From the NCBI GenBank assembly GCA_964472565.1, contig CAYYNB010000043.1:1-38731 (forward strand): a DNA stretch of 38,731 bases. The letters run 5' to 3'. The notes beneath the pieces are model-generated. The model ran no database searches, was not told the origin of the DNA, and was given only the letters and a program-made list of their open reading frames with translations. Both the position numbers and the translations under genes were made by a program. This document shows positions 31,181 to 38,712 of this stretch, piece after piece (position 1 is the first letter of the stretch; each line of letters opens with the position of its first letter). This DNA comes from DATAMF01 sp964472565 (GTDB taxonomy: Bacteria; Chloroflexota; Anaerolineae; Aggregatilineales; Aggregatilineaceae).

Positions 31181-32031
31181 CCTTCCACCTTCCTTTGCAG
31201 CTTTTGGGTATCCAGCGCCGGGCTGCGATACAACGCCCGCACCACATCGGGCGGCAGCGCCCCCGGACGAAACAAATGCCAGCGCCGCCACACCCGCACC
31301 ATCAACCCTGCCCAACTGATACACGGGCGATCTTGCCCGAACTGCGCGGCCACCTCCCGCCAGGGTTGGCCCATGCCGCTACTTAGATTATACACGCCCG
31401 CCATCTCCTGCCGCGCGGCCAAAACCAGCGTCTCAACCAGGTCCATCTCGTGCGTGACTTGCAGTGTTTTGCCTTCCCACTCACACACCAATACCGGCGT
31501 GTGCTGAATAAACTGATCCAGCGCCGGGTAATGCGGGCCGCTCACCCACGCCGCACGGATTTCGGTGATCGCCAGCGCCGGAAACCGCCGCGCCACGCCG
31601 TCCAGATAATCCGCCACGAACGCCCGCCGCCGCGCATACTCCCCCGCCTGATACCCCCGCAGCGGAGCATCCTCCGTCAGCCGGTCCGCCTTTGAGAGGC
31701 CATACACCAGCGCGCTGTTCGGGATGATCAGCTTCGGAACACCCGCCGCGATCACCGCCCGCGTGAACGACTTGACTGCCGCCACCGGATCGGGCATCTT
31801 CCGTCGCCAGTCCACCAGGCCGGGCAGATACAGCGCCGCGTCGATATTCCGCAGCAGCGCGGTCCACTCGGGCCGATCCCATGCCACCCGCACAAAACGC
31901 AGCCCCGCGACAGGCGGCGTACAGGCGCGCGCGTCCAGCCCGATCACGGTGTCCACGCCCGGCGTATTGAGCAGCCGTTCCGCGACCTGCCGCCCTAACC
32001 ATTCCGCAACCCCCGCGATCAGGATACGCAC
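31177..32031 (-). CDS. NAD-epimerase-like (SDR) protein with altered motifs
   Basis: A 284-residue protein of the extended short-chain dehydrogenase type. It starts with a Rossmann-like 'ILIAGVAEWLGRQVAERLL', but the Gly-x-x-Gly-x-x-Gly loop reads Gly-Val-Ala-Glu-Trp-Leu-Gly, and the usual Tyr-x-x-x-Lys reads Tyr-Ala-Arg-Arg-Arg. Both changes suggest reduced or no catalytic activity, or a different ligand. 'NSALVYG' (the active-site Ser/Thr strand) and 'VYNLSSG' fit the family. It begins with GTG at 32031 behind GGAAGGGA. It lies between infB and rbfA, where it is not usual, and overlaps rbfA by four bases. Confidence 0.8.
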   Translation of the reverse strand: MRILIAGVAEWLGRQVAERLLNTPGVDTVIGLDARACTPPVAGLRFVRVAWDRPEWTALLRNIDAALYLPGLVDWRRKMPDPVAAVKSFTRAVIAAGVPKLIIPNSALVYGLSKADRLTEDAPLRGYQAGEYARRRAFVADYLDGVARRFPALAITEIRAAWVSGPHYPALDQFIQHTPVLVCEWEGKTLQVTHEMDLVETLVLAARQEMAGVYNLSSGMGQPWREVAAQFGQDRPCISWAGLMVRVWRRWHLFRPGALPPDVVRALYRSPALDTQKLQRKVEG

Positions 32032-32053
32032 GCTTGCTTCCCTTCCACCGACT

Positions 32054-32078
32054 AAAAAGGCGGGTATGGAAACCCGCC
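32054..32078 (-). terminator. Terminator after infB
   Basis: On the minus strand GGCGGGT and ACCCGCC (plus 32059-32065 with 32072-32078) form a seven-base-pair stem followed by five T. It lies just beyond the palindrome at 32096 and before the epimerase start, so it should separate or attenuate infB from the downstream genes. Confidence 0.7.
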
Positions 32079-32095
32079 CCGCGATAAACCGTTCT

Positions 32096-32120
32096 GTAGG
32101 GGCAATTCACGAATTGCCCC
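32096..32120. repeat. Dispersed palindrome GTAGGGGCAATTC..., second copy
   Basis: GTAGGGGCAATTC followed by ACGAATTGCCCC: the same element as at 19882 except for one centre base and the missing final CTAC. It lies 25 bases beyond the infB stop. Confidence 0.8.
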
Positions 32121-32144
32121 AGGGGGTGAATTTCTCCAGGTTAT

Positions 32145-33929
32145 TTAGTTCACCCGCTCACGGACATAAAACTCGATCCGATCACCCACAACAAAATCGT
32201 TGAAGTTGCTCAGCGTGATTCCGCACTCGAAATCCGTACGCACTTCGCGCACATCTTCCTCGAAGCGTTTCAGGCTGCTCACGTTCGAGCCTTCGACCAG
32301 CACGCGCCCATTCCGAACCACCCGCGCCTTCGCGTTACGCCGTGCCGTTCCTTGCAGAATGTACGACCCCGCGATATTGCCGATCTTCGGTACGCGAATG
32401 ACGCGGCGCACTTCGGCCACGCCGACGACCTTGTTTTCGTATTCCGGTTCCAGCAGACCGTGCAGCGCCAGTTCCACGTTTTCGATCAGTTCGTAGATCA
32501 CGCGGTAAGTGCGAATATCGATACCGTTCGATTCCGCGATCCGTTCCGCGGCGGAGTCAGCTTGAACGTTGAACCCGATGATCACCGCGCTCGATGCGTT
32601 CGCCAGATTCACATCATTTTCTGTGATCTCGCCGACGTCCGCATGCAGCACGCGCACCTTGAGATCACCTTTGGTCAGGTTTTGCACCGAGTTCACAACG
32701 GGTTCCAGCGACCCATCCACATCGACCTTGATGATCAGCAGCAGTTCTTTGGTTTCGCCCGCCTGGAACCGCTTGAAAATGTCTTCCAGCGTCGGCGCTT
32801 TGCGCAGTTGTCCGGCTTCTTCTGCCGCATCCGAACGCCGGTCTTCGACCATCGTCCGGGCCGTTTTGACATCTTTAACCACTTCAAAAACCTGCCCGGC
32901 ATGCGGCGGTTCGCTCAAGCCCATCACGGATACAGGCGTCGAAGGCGGTGCTTCACGCATCGGCTTGCCGTACTGGTCGAACATGCCTTTGATCCGCCCC
33001 TGCGCCATCCCCGCGATCACAATATCGCCGGGGCGCAGCGTGCCATTTTGGACCAGCAGCGTCGCCACCGGACCACGCCCGCTTTCCATGCGGCCTTCCA
33101 ACACCGTGCCAGCCGCGCTGTGCGCGGGGTTGGCCTGAATATTCATTTCGTCGGCGGTTAACAGAATCGCTTGCAGCAAATCATCAATGCCGCTTTGCAT
33201 CCGTGCGCTGACCGGAACCACCAGCGTATCGCCGCCCCATTCGTCCGACTTCAGATCGAGTTCCGCCAACTGCTGCTTTACAAAATCAGGGTTCGCGTTC
33301 GACTTATCGATCTTGTTCAGCGCCACCACAATCGGCACATTCGCCGCGCGGGCGTGCGCCAGTGCTTCACGTGTCGTCGGCATCACGCCGTCGTCCGCCG
33401 CCACCACCAGCACCGCAATATCGGCTCCCTGCGCCCCGCGTGACCGCATCGCCGTAAACGCCTCGTGACCGGGCGTATCCAGAAACGTGATCAGCCGGTC
33501 TTCGAACTTCACCTGATACGCGCCGATATGCTGCGTAATCCCACCGGCTTCGCTTTCCTGCACGTGCGACTTACGAATCACGTCGAGCAGGGATGTTTTC
33601 CCATGATCCACGTGGCCCAGAATCGTCACAACGGGCGGGCGCGGCTTCAGGTTAGACGGGTCTTCCTCGGCCAGCCAGCGCCGCCACTGCGGCAAATCTT
33701 CCACACTGGGCTTTTCGGGTTCCGGCGCATGCAGCGCGCGGGCCTCATACCCCAGTCCATCCAACACAATGGCAGCCGTATCAAAATCAATCTGTTGGTT
33801 GATCGACGCCATAATGCCATTGCTGATCAATTCCTTCATGACTTCAATCGGGCTGGCCCCTGTCAGGTTCGCCAGCTCACGCACAGTCAGGAATTCGGGT
33901 ACTTCGATAACTTGTCTTTCTTTAGGCAT
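32145..33929 (-). CDS. infB: Translation initiation factor IF-2
   Basis: A 594-residue GTPase that brings fMet-tRNA to the 30S subunit. G1 is 'GHVDHGKTS' (residues 105-113), then 'GGITQHIGAY', 'DTPGHEAF', 'NKID' and 'SARMQSG'; domains II, III and the C-terminal tRNA-binding domain follow. The N-terminus is short: one 'VRELA...G....V...L...G.MA..NQ.IDFDTA' domain, without the long charged extension of enterobacterial IF-2. ATG 33929 has no ribosome site; GTG 33953 is in frame and equally possible. A strong AAAGGAGG at 33981-33988 stands too far away for either and may serve a small upstream frame. Confidence 0.95.
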   Translation of the reverse strand: MPKERQVIEVPEFLTVRELANLTGASPIEVMKELISNGIMASINQQIDFDTAAIVLDGLGYEARALHAPEPEKPSVEDLPQWRRWLAEEDPSNLKPRPPVVTILGHVDHGKTSLLDVIRKSHVQESEAGGITQHIGAYQVKFEDRLITFLDTPGHEAFTAMRSRGAQGADIAVLVVAADDGVMPTTREALAHARAANVPIVVALNKIDKSNANPDFVKQQLAELDLKSDEWGGDTLVVPVSARMQSGIDDLLQAILLTADEMNIQANPAHSAAGTVLEGRMESGRGPVATLLVQNGTLRPGDIVIAGMAQGRIKGMFDQYGKPMREAPPSTPVSVMGLSEPPHAGQVFEVVKDVKTARTMVEDRRSDAAEEAGQLRKAPTLEDIFKRFQAGETKELLLIIKVDVDGSLEPVVNSVQNLTKGDLKVRVLHADVGEITENDVNLANASSAVIIGFNVQADSAAERIAESNGIDIRTYRVIYELIENVELALHGLLEPEYENKVVGVAEVRRVIRVPKIGNIAGSYILQGTARRNAKARVVRNGRVLVEGSNVSSLKRFEEDVREVRTDFECGITLSNFNDFVVGDRIEFYVRERVN

Positions 33930-33972
33930 AGGATAAGCAGTTTGGACGATCACCCCCGATGATCCCCGCCAA
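33922..33972 (-). other. Possible 16-codon leader frame before infB
   Basis: AAAGGAGG (33981-33988, minus strand) is eight bases before a TTG that opens a 16-codon frame. Its TAA stop overlaps the infB ATG. It could be a translational-coupling leader or a chance frame; TTG is a weak start. Confidence 0.3.
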
Positions 33973-34060
33973 ACCGCCTGCCTCCTTTCTTCAATTGCGT
34001 ACTAAACTGCGGACGGAATAATAGCTTGTTGATTTCGTTTCGAGTATCGAGCCGCTTGCA

Positions 34061-34345
34061 TTACTCGGCTGGTCGGGCGGCCCGGATTCGGTCCCGGTCT
34101 TCCTCCGTCAGCGTCGTGCGCAAAGCCTTACTCAGCACATCGCTTTCCAACGCGCGATCCCAGCACACCGCTTGATCGCACAAGTAGGCTCCTCGCCCTT
34201 TTTCCTTACCAGTGGGGTCCACTTTGACCCCGGATTCAGGTGTTCGAACCAGACGAGTGAGAGTTCGTTTATCTGATGTCGTACGGCAGACGACACACGT
34301 CCGTTGGGGCGTGTGCCGTCGCCGCTCAGTCTTCGCTTTTCCCAT
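34061..34345 (-). CDS. rnpM: RNase P modulator RnpM (YlxR)
   Basis: A 94-residue RNA-binding protein of the YlxR family, which in Bacillus subtilis binds the RNase P RNA and tunes its activity. The hallmark is 'RTCVVCRTTSDKRTLTRLVR' followed by 'VDPTGKEKGRGAYLC', with the two N-terminal Cys of the first motif and 'GRGAYLC'. It begins three bases after the nusA stop, with no strong site, so translation is coupled to nusA. Position between nusA and infB is the classical one. A 107-base gap to infB follows. Confidence 0.93.
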   Translation of the reverse strand: MGKAKTERRRHTPQRTCVVCRTTSDKRTLTRLVRTPESGVKVDPTGKEKGRGAYLCDQAVCWDRALESDVLSKALRTTLTEEDRDRIRAARPAE

Positions 34346-34348
34346 GGA

Positions 34349-36319
34349 TCAGCCGAGATAATCTTCCCAATCCTCGCGGGCGCGGCCACCTTTACGCTTG
34401 CGTTTGGCAACCACCTGACCGCGATCTTCGTCAAAGACCAGTTCGCGCTTTTTCTTTTTCTGCGACTTACGCTTGTCGCGGTCTTCCACTTCGGGTTCTT
34501 CAGCAACAGGTTCAGGCTTTTCTTCTTCCCAATCCGGACGCCCCTTCTTGGCGGCTTTCCGGCGGCGCGCTTCTTCCTGCTCCGCCTCGTTCTCGACTGC
34601 CGGTTCGGGTTCCACCACCCGGCGGCCTACTTCGGGCGCTTTCGGGCGGGCCTGGTGCACCGGCTCCGGCTCGATAAAGGCCGGCAGTGCCTCTTCCTCT
34701 TCATTGATCTCCGGCGCTTCGACGGCTGCCGGCAGTTCGACGACAGGTTCAGGTTGAACCTCAACCTGCGGTTCGGGTTTGACTTCAGCTTCAGAGACAC
34801 GCGCCGGGGCCGGTTCTTCGGGACGCAGAATAACCAGATCGTCCAGCGCATACCGGATCGCTTCCATCGCGTCGTCTTTCGCGCCGCCCTGCTCCAAAAT
34901 CGCGCGCAGTCCGTCTTCGTCGCTCAACATGCGCACCATCAGTTCGCCCACATTTTCGATCCGCGTCAGCGCCTGATTGATGTCATTATCCAGTTCGAGT
35001 TCATCAATCATCATCTGGAACGCATGATCCGGAATCAGTTTGCGAACCCGCTCCATGGCCGACCGCCGTTCCGAGCGGCTTCCTTCACGGTCTGCCAGCA
35101 GCCGCCGTTCGGCCATCTTCACGAAGTCCGTCAGCAGTTTGAATTCTTCCGGCTGGATCGGGCGGTTGCCGCGTTTCTTCTCGATAATCCGGCCCGCTTC
35201 CGCCACCATATCCGGCAGTTCGGCCTGCATCAGGCTCAGCGGCGGCTTGTTGATCAAGTCCCACGCTTCGAGCGCCGCTTCCGAGACGCTCTTAATATCG
35301 ATCCGCCATCCGGTCAGTTTGGCGGCCAACCGCGCATTCTGACCCTCGCGCCCAATCGCCAGTGAAAGCTGATCGTCGGGCACAACCACCGTCGCGGTGC
35401 GTCCGGCGTCCAGGTCCTCTTCCAGCAGCATATCGCTGACGCGGGCCGGGCTGAGTGCCTTGCCAATGAACACTGCCGGATCCGCGCTCCACTCGATCAC
35501 ATCGATCTTTTCGTCGCTCAGTTCCTTGACAATGTTCTGGATGCGAATCCCGCGCATCCCGACGCACGCGCCCACCGGATCGACGCCTTCTTGCAGCGCC
35601 GCCACCGCCACTTTGGAGCGGTGTCCGGCTTCGCGCGCAATATTTTTGATCTCCACCTGCCCGTTATAAATTTCGGGCACTTCATATTCCAGCAGGCGGC
35701 GCAGCATATTTTTATGAGCACGGCTCACCACAATCTGCGGCCCCCGGCTGTTTTTCTTCACTTCGACCACAAAAACGCGCACCTTGTCATGCGGGCGATA
35801 CCGTTCGCTGGGAATCTGCTGGGCGCGCGGCATCACCGCTTCCGCCCGGCCCAGGCTCAACGTGATCGCGCCCGCCGTGACACTTTGCACCGTCCCGGTC
35901 AAGAGATCGCCTTCGCGTTCGACAAACTCACCGTAGAGCGATTCGCGTTCGGCCTCGCGGATGCGCTGTAAAATTACTTGTTTTGCCGTCTGTGCCGCAA
36001 TCCGTCCAAAATTATTCCCCGTTTTGACCGGCATCATCACCAGGTCGCCCATATTTGCATCCGGGTACCGTTCTTGCGCCACCAGAATATTGACTTCGGT
36101 CTGCTCGTTGACCACATCATCGGTTACTTCTTTTTCGAGCAAAATCTCCGCCCGCCCAGTGGGATCAATTCGGGCTTCGACCCGCTGGTTGGAGGAAACA
36201 TTCTCATCGCGCCGGTAAGCCGATACCAGTGCTTGGGATAGTGCTTCGAGCACTACTTCCTTCGGCAGGGCGCGCGATTCAACAATTTCGTTAAAAGCCA
36301 GGGTGAAGTCGCTTTTCAT
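34349..36319 (-). CDS. nusA: Transcription factor NusA with long C-terminal extension
   Basis: A 656-residue elongation and termination factor. The N-terminal RNA-polymerase-binding domain (to about 130), the S1 domain (about 135-200) and two KH domains (about 205-345, with 'GVDPVGACVGMRGIRIQNIVKEL' and 'AIGREGQNARLAAKLTGWRIDI' type motifs) form the usual core. After about residue 345 comes an unusual part: a helical stretch to about 500 and then a disordered tail, first Pro/Glu-rich, then Lys/Arg-rich, ending 'REDWEDYLG'. Most bacterial NusA proteins are about 350-500 residues. ATG 36319 is used, as the family start; the open frame to 36409 includes leader hairpin sequence. No rimP lies upstream. 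Confidence 0.95.
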   Translation of the reverse strand: MKSDFTLAFNEIVESRALPKEVVLEALSQALVSAYRRDENVSSNQRVEARIDPTGRAEILLEKEVTDDVVNEQTEVNILVAQERYPDANMGDLVMMPVKTGNNFGRIAAQTAKQVILQRIREAERESLYGEFVEREGDLLTGTVQSVTAGAITLSLGRAEAVMPRAQQIPSERYRPHDKVRVFVVEVKKNSRGPQIVVSRAHKNMLRRLLEYEVPEIYNGQVEIKNIAREAGHRSKVAVAALQEGVDPVGACVGMRGIRIQNIVKELSDEKIDVIEWSADPAVFIGKALSPARVSDMLLEEDLDAGRTATVVVPDDQLSLAIGREGQNARLAAKLTGWRIDIKSVSEAALEAWDLINKPPLSLMQAELPDMVAEAGRIIEKKRGNRPIQPEEFKLLTDFVKMAERRLLADREGSRSERRSAMERVRKLIPDHAFQMMIDELELDNDINQALTRIENVGELMVRMLSDEDGLRAILEQGGAKDDAMEAIRYALDDLVILRPEEPAPARVSEAEVKPEPQVEVQPEPVVELPAAVEAPEINEEEEALPAFIEPEPVHQARPKAPEVGRRVVEPEPAVENEAEQEEARRRKAAKKGRPDWEEEKPEPVAEEPEVEDRDKRKSQKKKKRELVFDEDRGQVVAKRKRKGGRAREDWEDYLG

Positions 36320-36370
36320 CTCTTTCTGTTCTGCCCACGGCGGGCGTCTGAAACTAGACCATATACGACG

Positions 36371-36392
36371 AAAAGTGGGGGGGTCCCACTTT
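36371..36392 (-). promoter_or_regulatory. Hairpin in the nusA leader (possible attenuator)
   Basis: AAAGTGGG pairs perfectly with CCCACTTT over eight bases around a five-base loop, followed by one more T on the minus strand. It lies in the leader between the promoter and the nusA ATG. It resembles a weak terminator, fitting autogenous control of nusA by attenuation, but it could be structural only. Confidence 0.5.
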
Positions 36393-36420
36393 CCGGTAAG
36401 GTCGCTCAACTAGTAACCAT

Positions 36421-36449
36421 AGTATATCATGCCCCCCGGCGAGAAGCAA
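36421..36449 (-). promoter_or_regulatory. Promoter of the nusA operon
   Basis: On the minus strand TTGCTT (36444-36449) and TATACT (36421-36426) are exactly 17 bases apart, and the -10 has a TGA extension just upstream. The predicted leader is about 95 bases. Confidence 0.75.
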
Positions 36450-36492
36450 GAGTCAACCCGATAGATACCGCTCCGACAGGCAAGCTTTCAAG

Positions 36493-36521
36493 TTGCGACA
36501 ATCACACCAGAGCAATATACT
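36493..36521 (+). promoter_or_regulatory. Promoter of the TIR gene
   Basis: TTGCGA (36493-36498) and TATACT (36516-36521) are separated by 17 bases. The predicted start lies about 30 bases before ATG 36556. The promoter is back to back with that of nusA. Confidence 0.7.
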
Positions 36522-36555
36522 GAGTGGGGTATTAAGCGGAAACTAGGAAGATACA

Positions 36556-37779
36556 ATGACGAAGATATTTATTAGTTATGCACGTGCCGATGGCGCAGAA
36601 GTAGCAGATGAATTAGCAAATCGTTTGCGAGCGCTGGATCACGATGTATTTCTCGATACGCATAGTATCACAGCAGGAACACATTGGAAGCCCGAATTGC
36701 GCAGACGTGTGAAGTGGGCCGATCTCGTTGTGGTGCTCATTACTGAAGCATCCAATGATTCGGATCATGTGTATCAGGAAGTTGACCAAGCGGCTCAACA
36801 GGGCAAAGTCATCCTGCCCATACAAATAAATGACACCCCCTTGCCCGTTCATTTGCGCGGAACTTGGCATGCAATCAAGTTTCAAGACGACAACTACGAG
36901 AGTATTCTGTTAGAAATTGAGCGCACGATCCGCCGCTTACCCAAACCTGGATTAAAAGTACCACAGGGGCGAATAGTTTTTATTGGTGTTGCCATTGTTG
37001 CCTTGCTTTTTGCGGCCATTTGGTTGATTACATTTCTAAACGAGGATGAAGAGCAACAGTCAACTAAACCTGGAACCACCGTTTTAGCAACAGAAAGCGC
37101 CGCACTTCCACCTGCTATAACAAATACACCACTAACTCCTATACCTACGGCTACACCAACAATTACACTAACGCGCACTCCGCGCCTAACAAACACACCA
37201 AAGCCGACAGCTACCACAACAGCGACACCGACAACAATCCCACAAGAGTTTATTCTCTATGAGGCAGATTTCGAGAATAGCGTTTTGGGAAATTGGATGC
37301 CGGAGCAAGGGCATTGGCAGATACTCCAAGATAGTAAGAATAATTCAGTTTATGAAGGTCGGTCCGGTGATGCAGACGAGGCCGTTACCTACTATGCAGA
37401 TGCGTTGAATTGGCATGATTATGCTGTCGAATTGAAAATAAAGTTTATTGATGCTGACTATGTTCATATTCGCCTATGTTCACAAGAAAAAGAACACGAA
37501 TACCTCCTAAATCTAGATAACCTGAATGATTATGTATCATACTACGATCCCGCTGCTGGCGCTGAGGCCTCAGTCACACCTATGACTATAAACTCTACAT
37601 CCTGGTACACGGTGCATTTCGAGATTCGAAAGCAGATATTGCGAGCATCCATAAACGGGCATTGGTTATCTGATTTTCAGTCTATTTATTGTCAAGAAAA
37701 GAAATTTAGTCTTACCGTTGGCAAAATGCAAACAATTCAATTTGATGATATTCGTATCTGGTCATTAAACGAAGAGTGA
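36556..37779 (+). CDS. TIR-transmembrane-ectodomain receptor-like protein
   Basis: A 407-residue membrane protein. Residues 1-95 form a TIR domain: 'IFISYARAD' (box 1), 'HDVFLDTHSITAGTHWKPEL' type second part with Glu47 in the place of the catalytic Glu of TIR NADases, and 'ADLVVVLITEASNDSDHVYQEV'. A single transmembrane helix lies at about 138-161. A Thr/Pro-rich linker (about 170-230) follows, and the C-terminal 180 residues look like a beta-sandwich lectin-type domain ('FENSVLGNWMP', 'Y.VELKIKF', 'ASINGHWL', 'IQFDDIRIW'). Topology would be cytoplasmic TIR and external sensor. AGGAAG precedes the ATG. Base use is much richer in A/T than the neighbours, suggesting recent gain. Confidence 0.8.
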   Translation: MTKIFISYARADGAEVADELANRLRALDHDVFLDTHSITAGTHWKPELRRRVKWADLVVVLITEASNDSDHVYQEVDQAAQQGKVILPIQINDTPLPVHLRGTWHAIKFQDDNYESILLEIERTIRRLPKPGLKVPQGRIVFIGVAIVALLFAAIWLITFLNEDEEQQSTKPGTTVLATESAALPPAITNTPLTPIPTATPTITLTRTPRLTNTPKPTATTTATPTTIPQEFILYEADFENSVLGNWMPEQGHWQILQDSKNNSVYEGRSGDADEAVTYYADALNWHDYAVELKIKFIDADYVHIRLCSQEKEHEYLLNLDNLNDYVSYYDPAAGAEASVTPMTINSTSWYTVHFEIRKQILRASINGHWLSDFQSIYCQEKKFSLTVGKMQTIQFDDIRIWSLNEE

Positions 37780-37887
37780 CGATTTAGAAAAACAGGCAGC
37801 AGCATAAGACTGTCCCGCCCAAGTCATTTTTCAACCGAGAATCGCTCTTTTTGACGTGTCTTGAACCACAATTCGATTCAGTATATA

Positions 37888-37909
37888 GGGGCGCTGGCTT
37901 GCTGCGCCC
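37888..37909 (+). terminator. Hairpin downstream of the TIR gene
   Basis: GGGCGC (37889-37894) pairs with GCGCCC (37904-37909) around a nine-base loop, followed by ACTTTGTTTCT. It could end the TIR transcript, although it lies 110 bases after the stop. It also resembles a GC-rich intergenic element. Confidence 0.45.
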
Positions 37910-37971
37910 ACTTTGTTTCTCATTGCACTGCTTACCGGAGTGTCATCCCAAACGATTGTCGCTTGTAAAAG

Positions 37972-38592
37972 TTAAATACCATTGCCCTGTTCCCCAAACG
38001 TATTTTCCACCACCCCCGGCAGCACCGCATACACCGAACACCCGATGATCGCCTCGAAGTGCCGCTGGATGTCCAGACACCCCTTCCACCGCGGAATCGT
38101 ATAGTCGTTGAAGCCCCGCCGCATGGTAACATCCACGAACCGTTTTTCAATCACGCAGAACCCCGACGGCAGCGCCAGCGCATCGCAAAGCTGGATCAGG
38201 CGGTCATAGTCGGTATAACGCACGCGGCCCAGATAATCCGCGATAAACCGCAGTTCGTCCGCCGTACAGTCCCACTGCCCCGCCGCCGCCCCTAGCTCCT
38301 GAATGGCAAAGGAATGCGTCATGCAGATTTGGGCTGCATCCTCGTAGCCCATGTCGTGCAGATAGGTGTACCCGTCGAGGATATGCCGCATATCGGTGAC
38401 GCCTTCCCGCCGCCCGATGTCATGCAAATACCCCAGAATATAGGCCGTTTCCGCGTCCAGCTCAGGATGCCGCGCCGCAATCGCCCGCGCCGCCTCCCCC
38501 ACATAGATCGAATGCGGCACCCAGGGGCCAGGATTTAATTGTTCTGCTTCGGCCAGCAGCGCTTGCACCGTCTCACGCGTTGGAATTTTCAT
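37972..38592 (-). CDS. HD-domain hydrolase
   Basis: A 206-residue protein with an HD-type metal-dependent phosphohydrolase domain. His27 ('VPHSIYVGE'), the His57-Asp58 pair ('GYLHDIGRREG') and a late Asp ('RLIQLCDAL') give the metal ligands. Members act on nucleotides or as signalling phosphohydrolases; the substrate cannot be told. ATG 38592 has AAGGAG upstream and is preferred; the open frame runs to 38727 only because it crosses the palindromic repeat. The gene is on the minus strand and faces the TIR gene tail to tail. Confidence 0.82.
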   Translation of the reverse strand: MKIPTRETVQALLAEAEQLNPGPWVPHSIYVGEAARAIAARHPELDAETAYILGYLHDIGRREGVTDMRHILDGYTYLHDMGYEDAAQICMTHSFAIQELGAAAGQWDCTADELRFIADYLGRVRYTDYDRLIQLCDALALPSGFCVIEKRFVDVTMRRGFNDYTIPRWKGCLDIQRHFEAIIGCSVYAVLPGVVENTFGEQGNGI

Positions 38593-38671
38593 GTCTGCGC
38601 TCCTTCTGGGATGTACTGTACCACGCGCCGCCCCGTTCCCGCCCGACGCTGATCCCACCTTCACCTGACAT

Positions 38672-38708
38672 CTCACCCTCTCGGCAACTTGGTTGGCGAG
38701 AGGGTGAG
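38672..38708. repeat. Inverted repeat CTCACCCTCTCG...
   Basis: CTCACCCTCTCGGCAAC (38672-38688) and GTTGGCGAGAGGGTGAG (38692-38708) pair over 17 positions with one mismatch and a three-base loop. It lies upstream of the HD gene, and the dispersed palindrome begins four bases after it. Confidence 0.7.
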
Positions 38709-38712
38709 GTTC

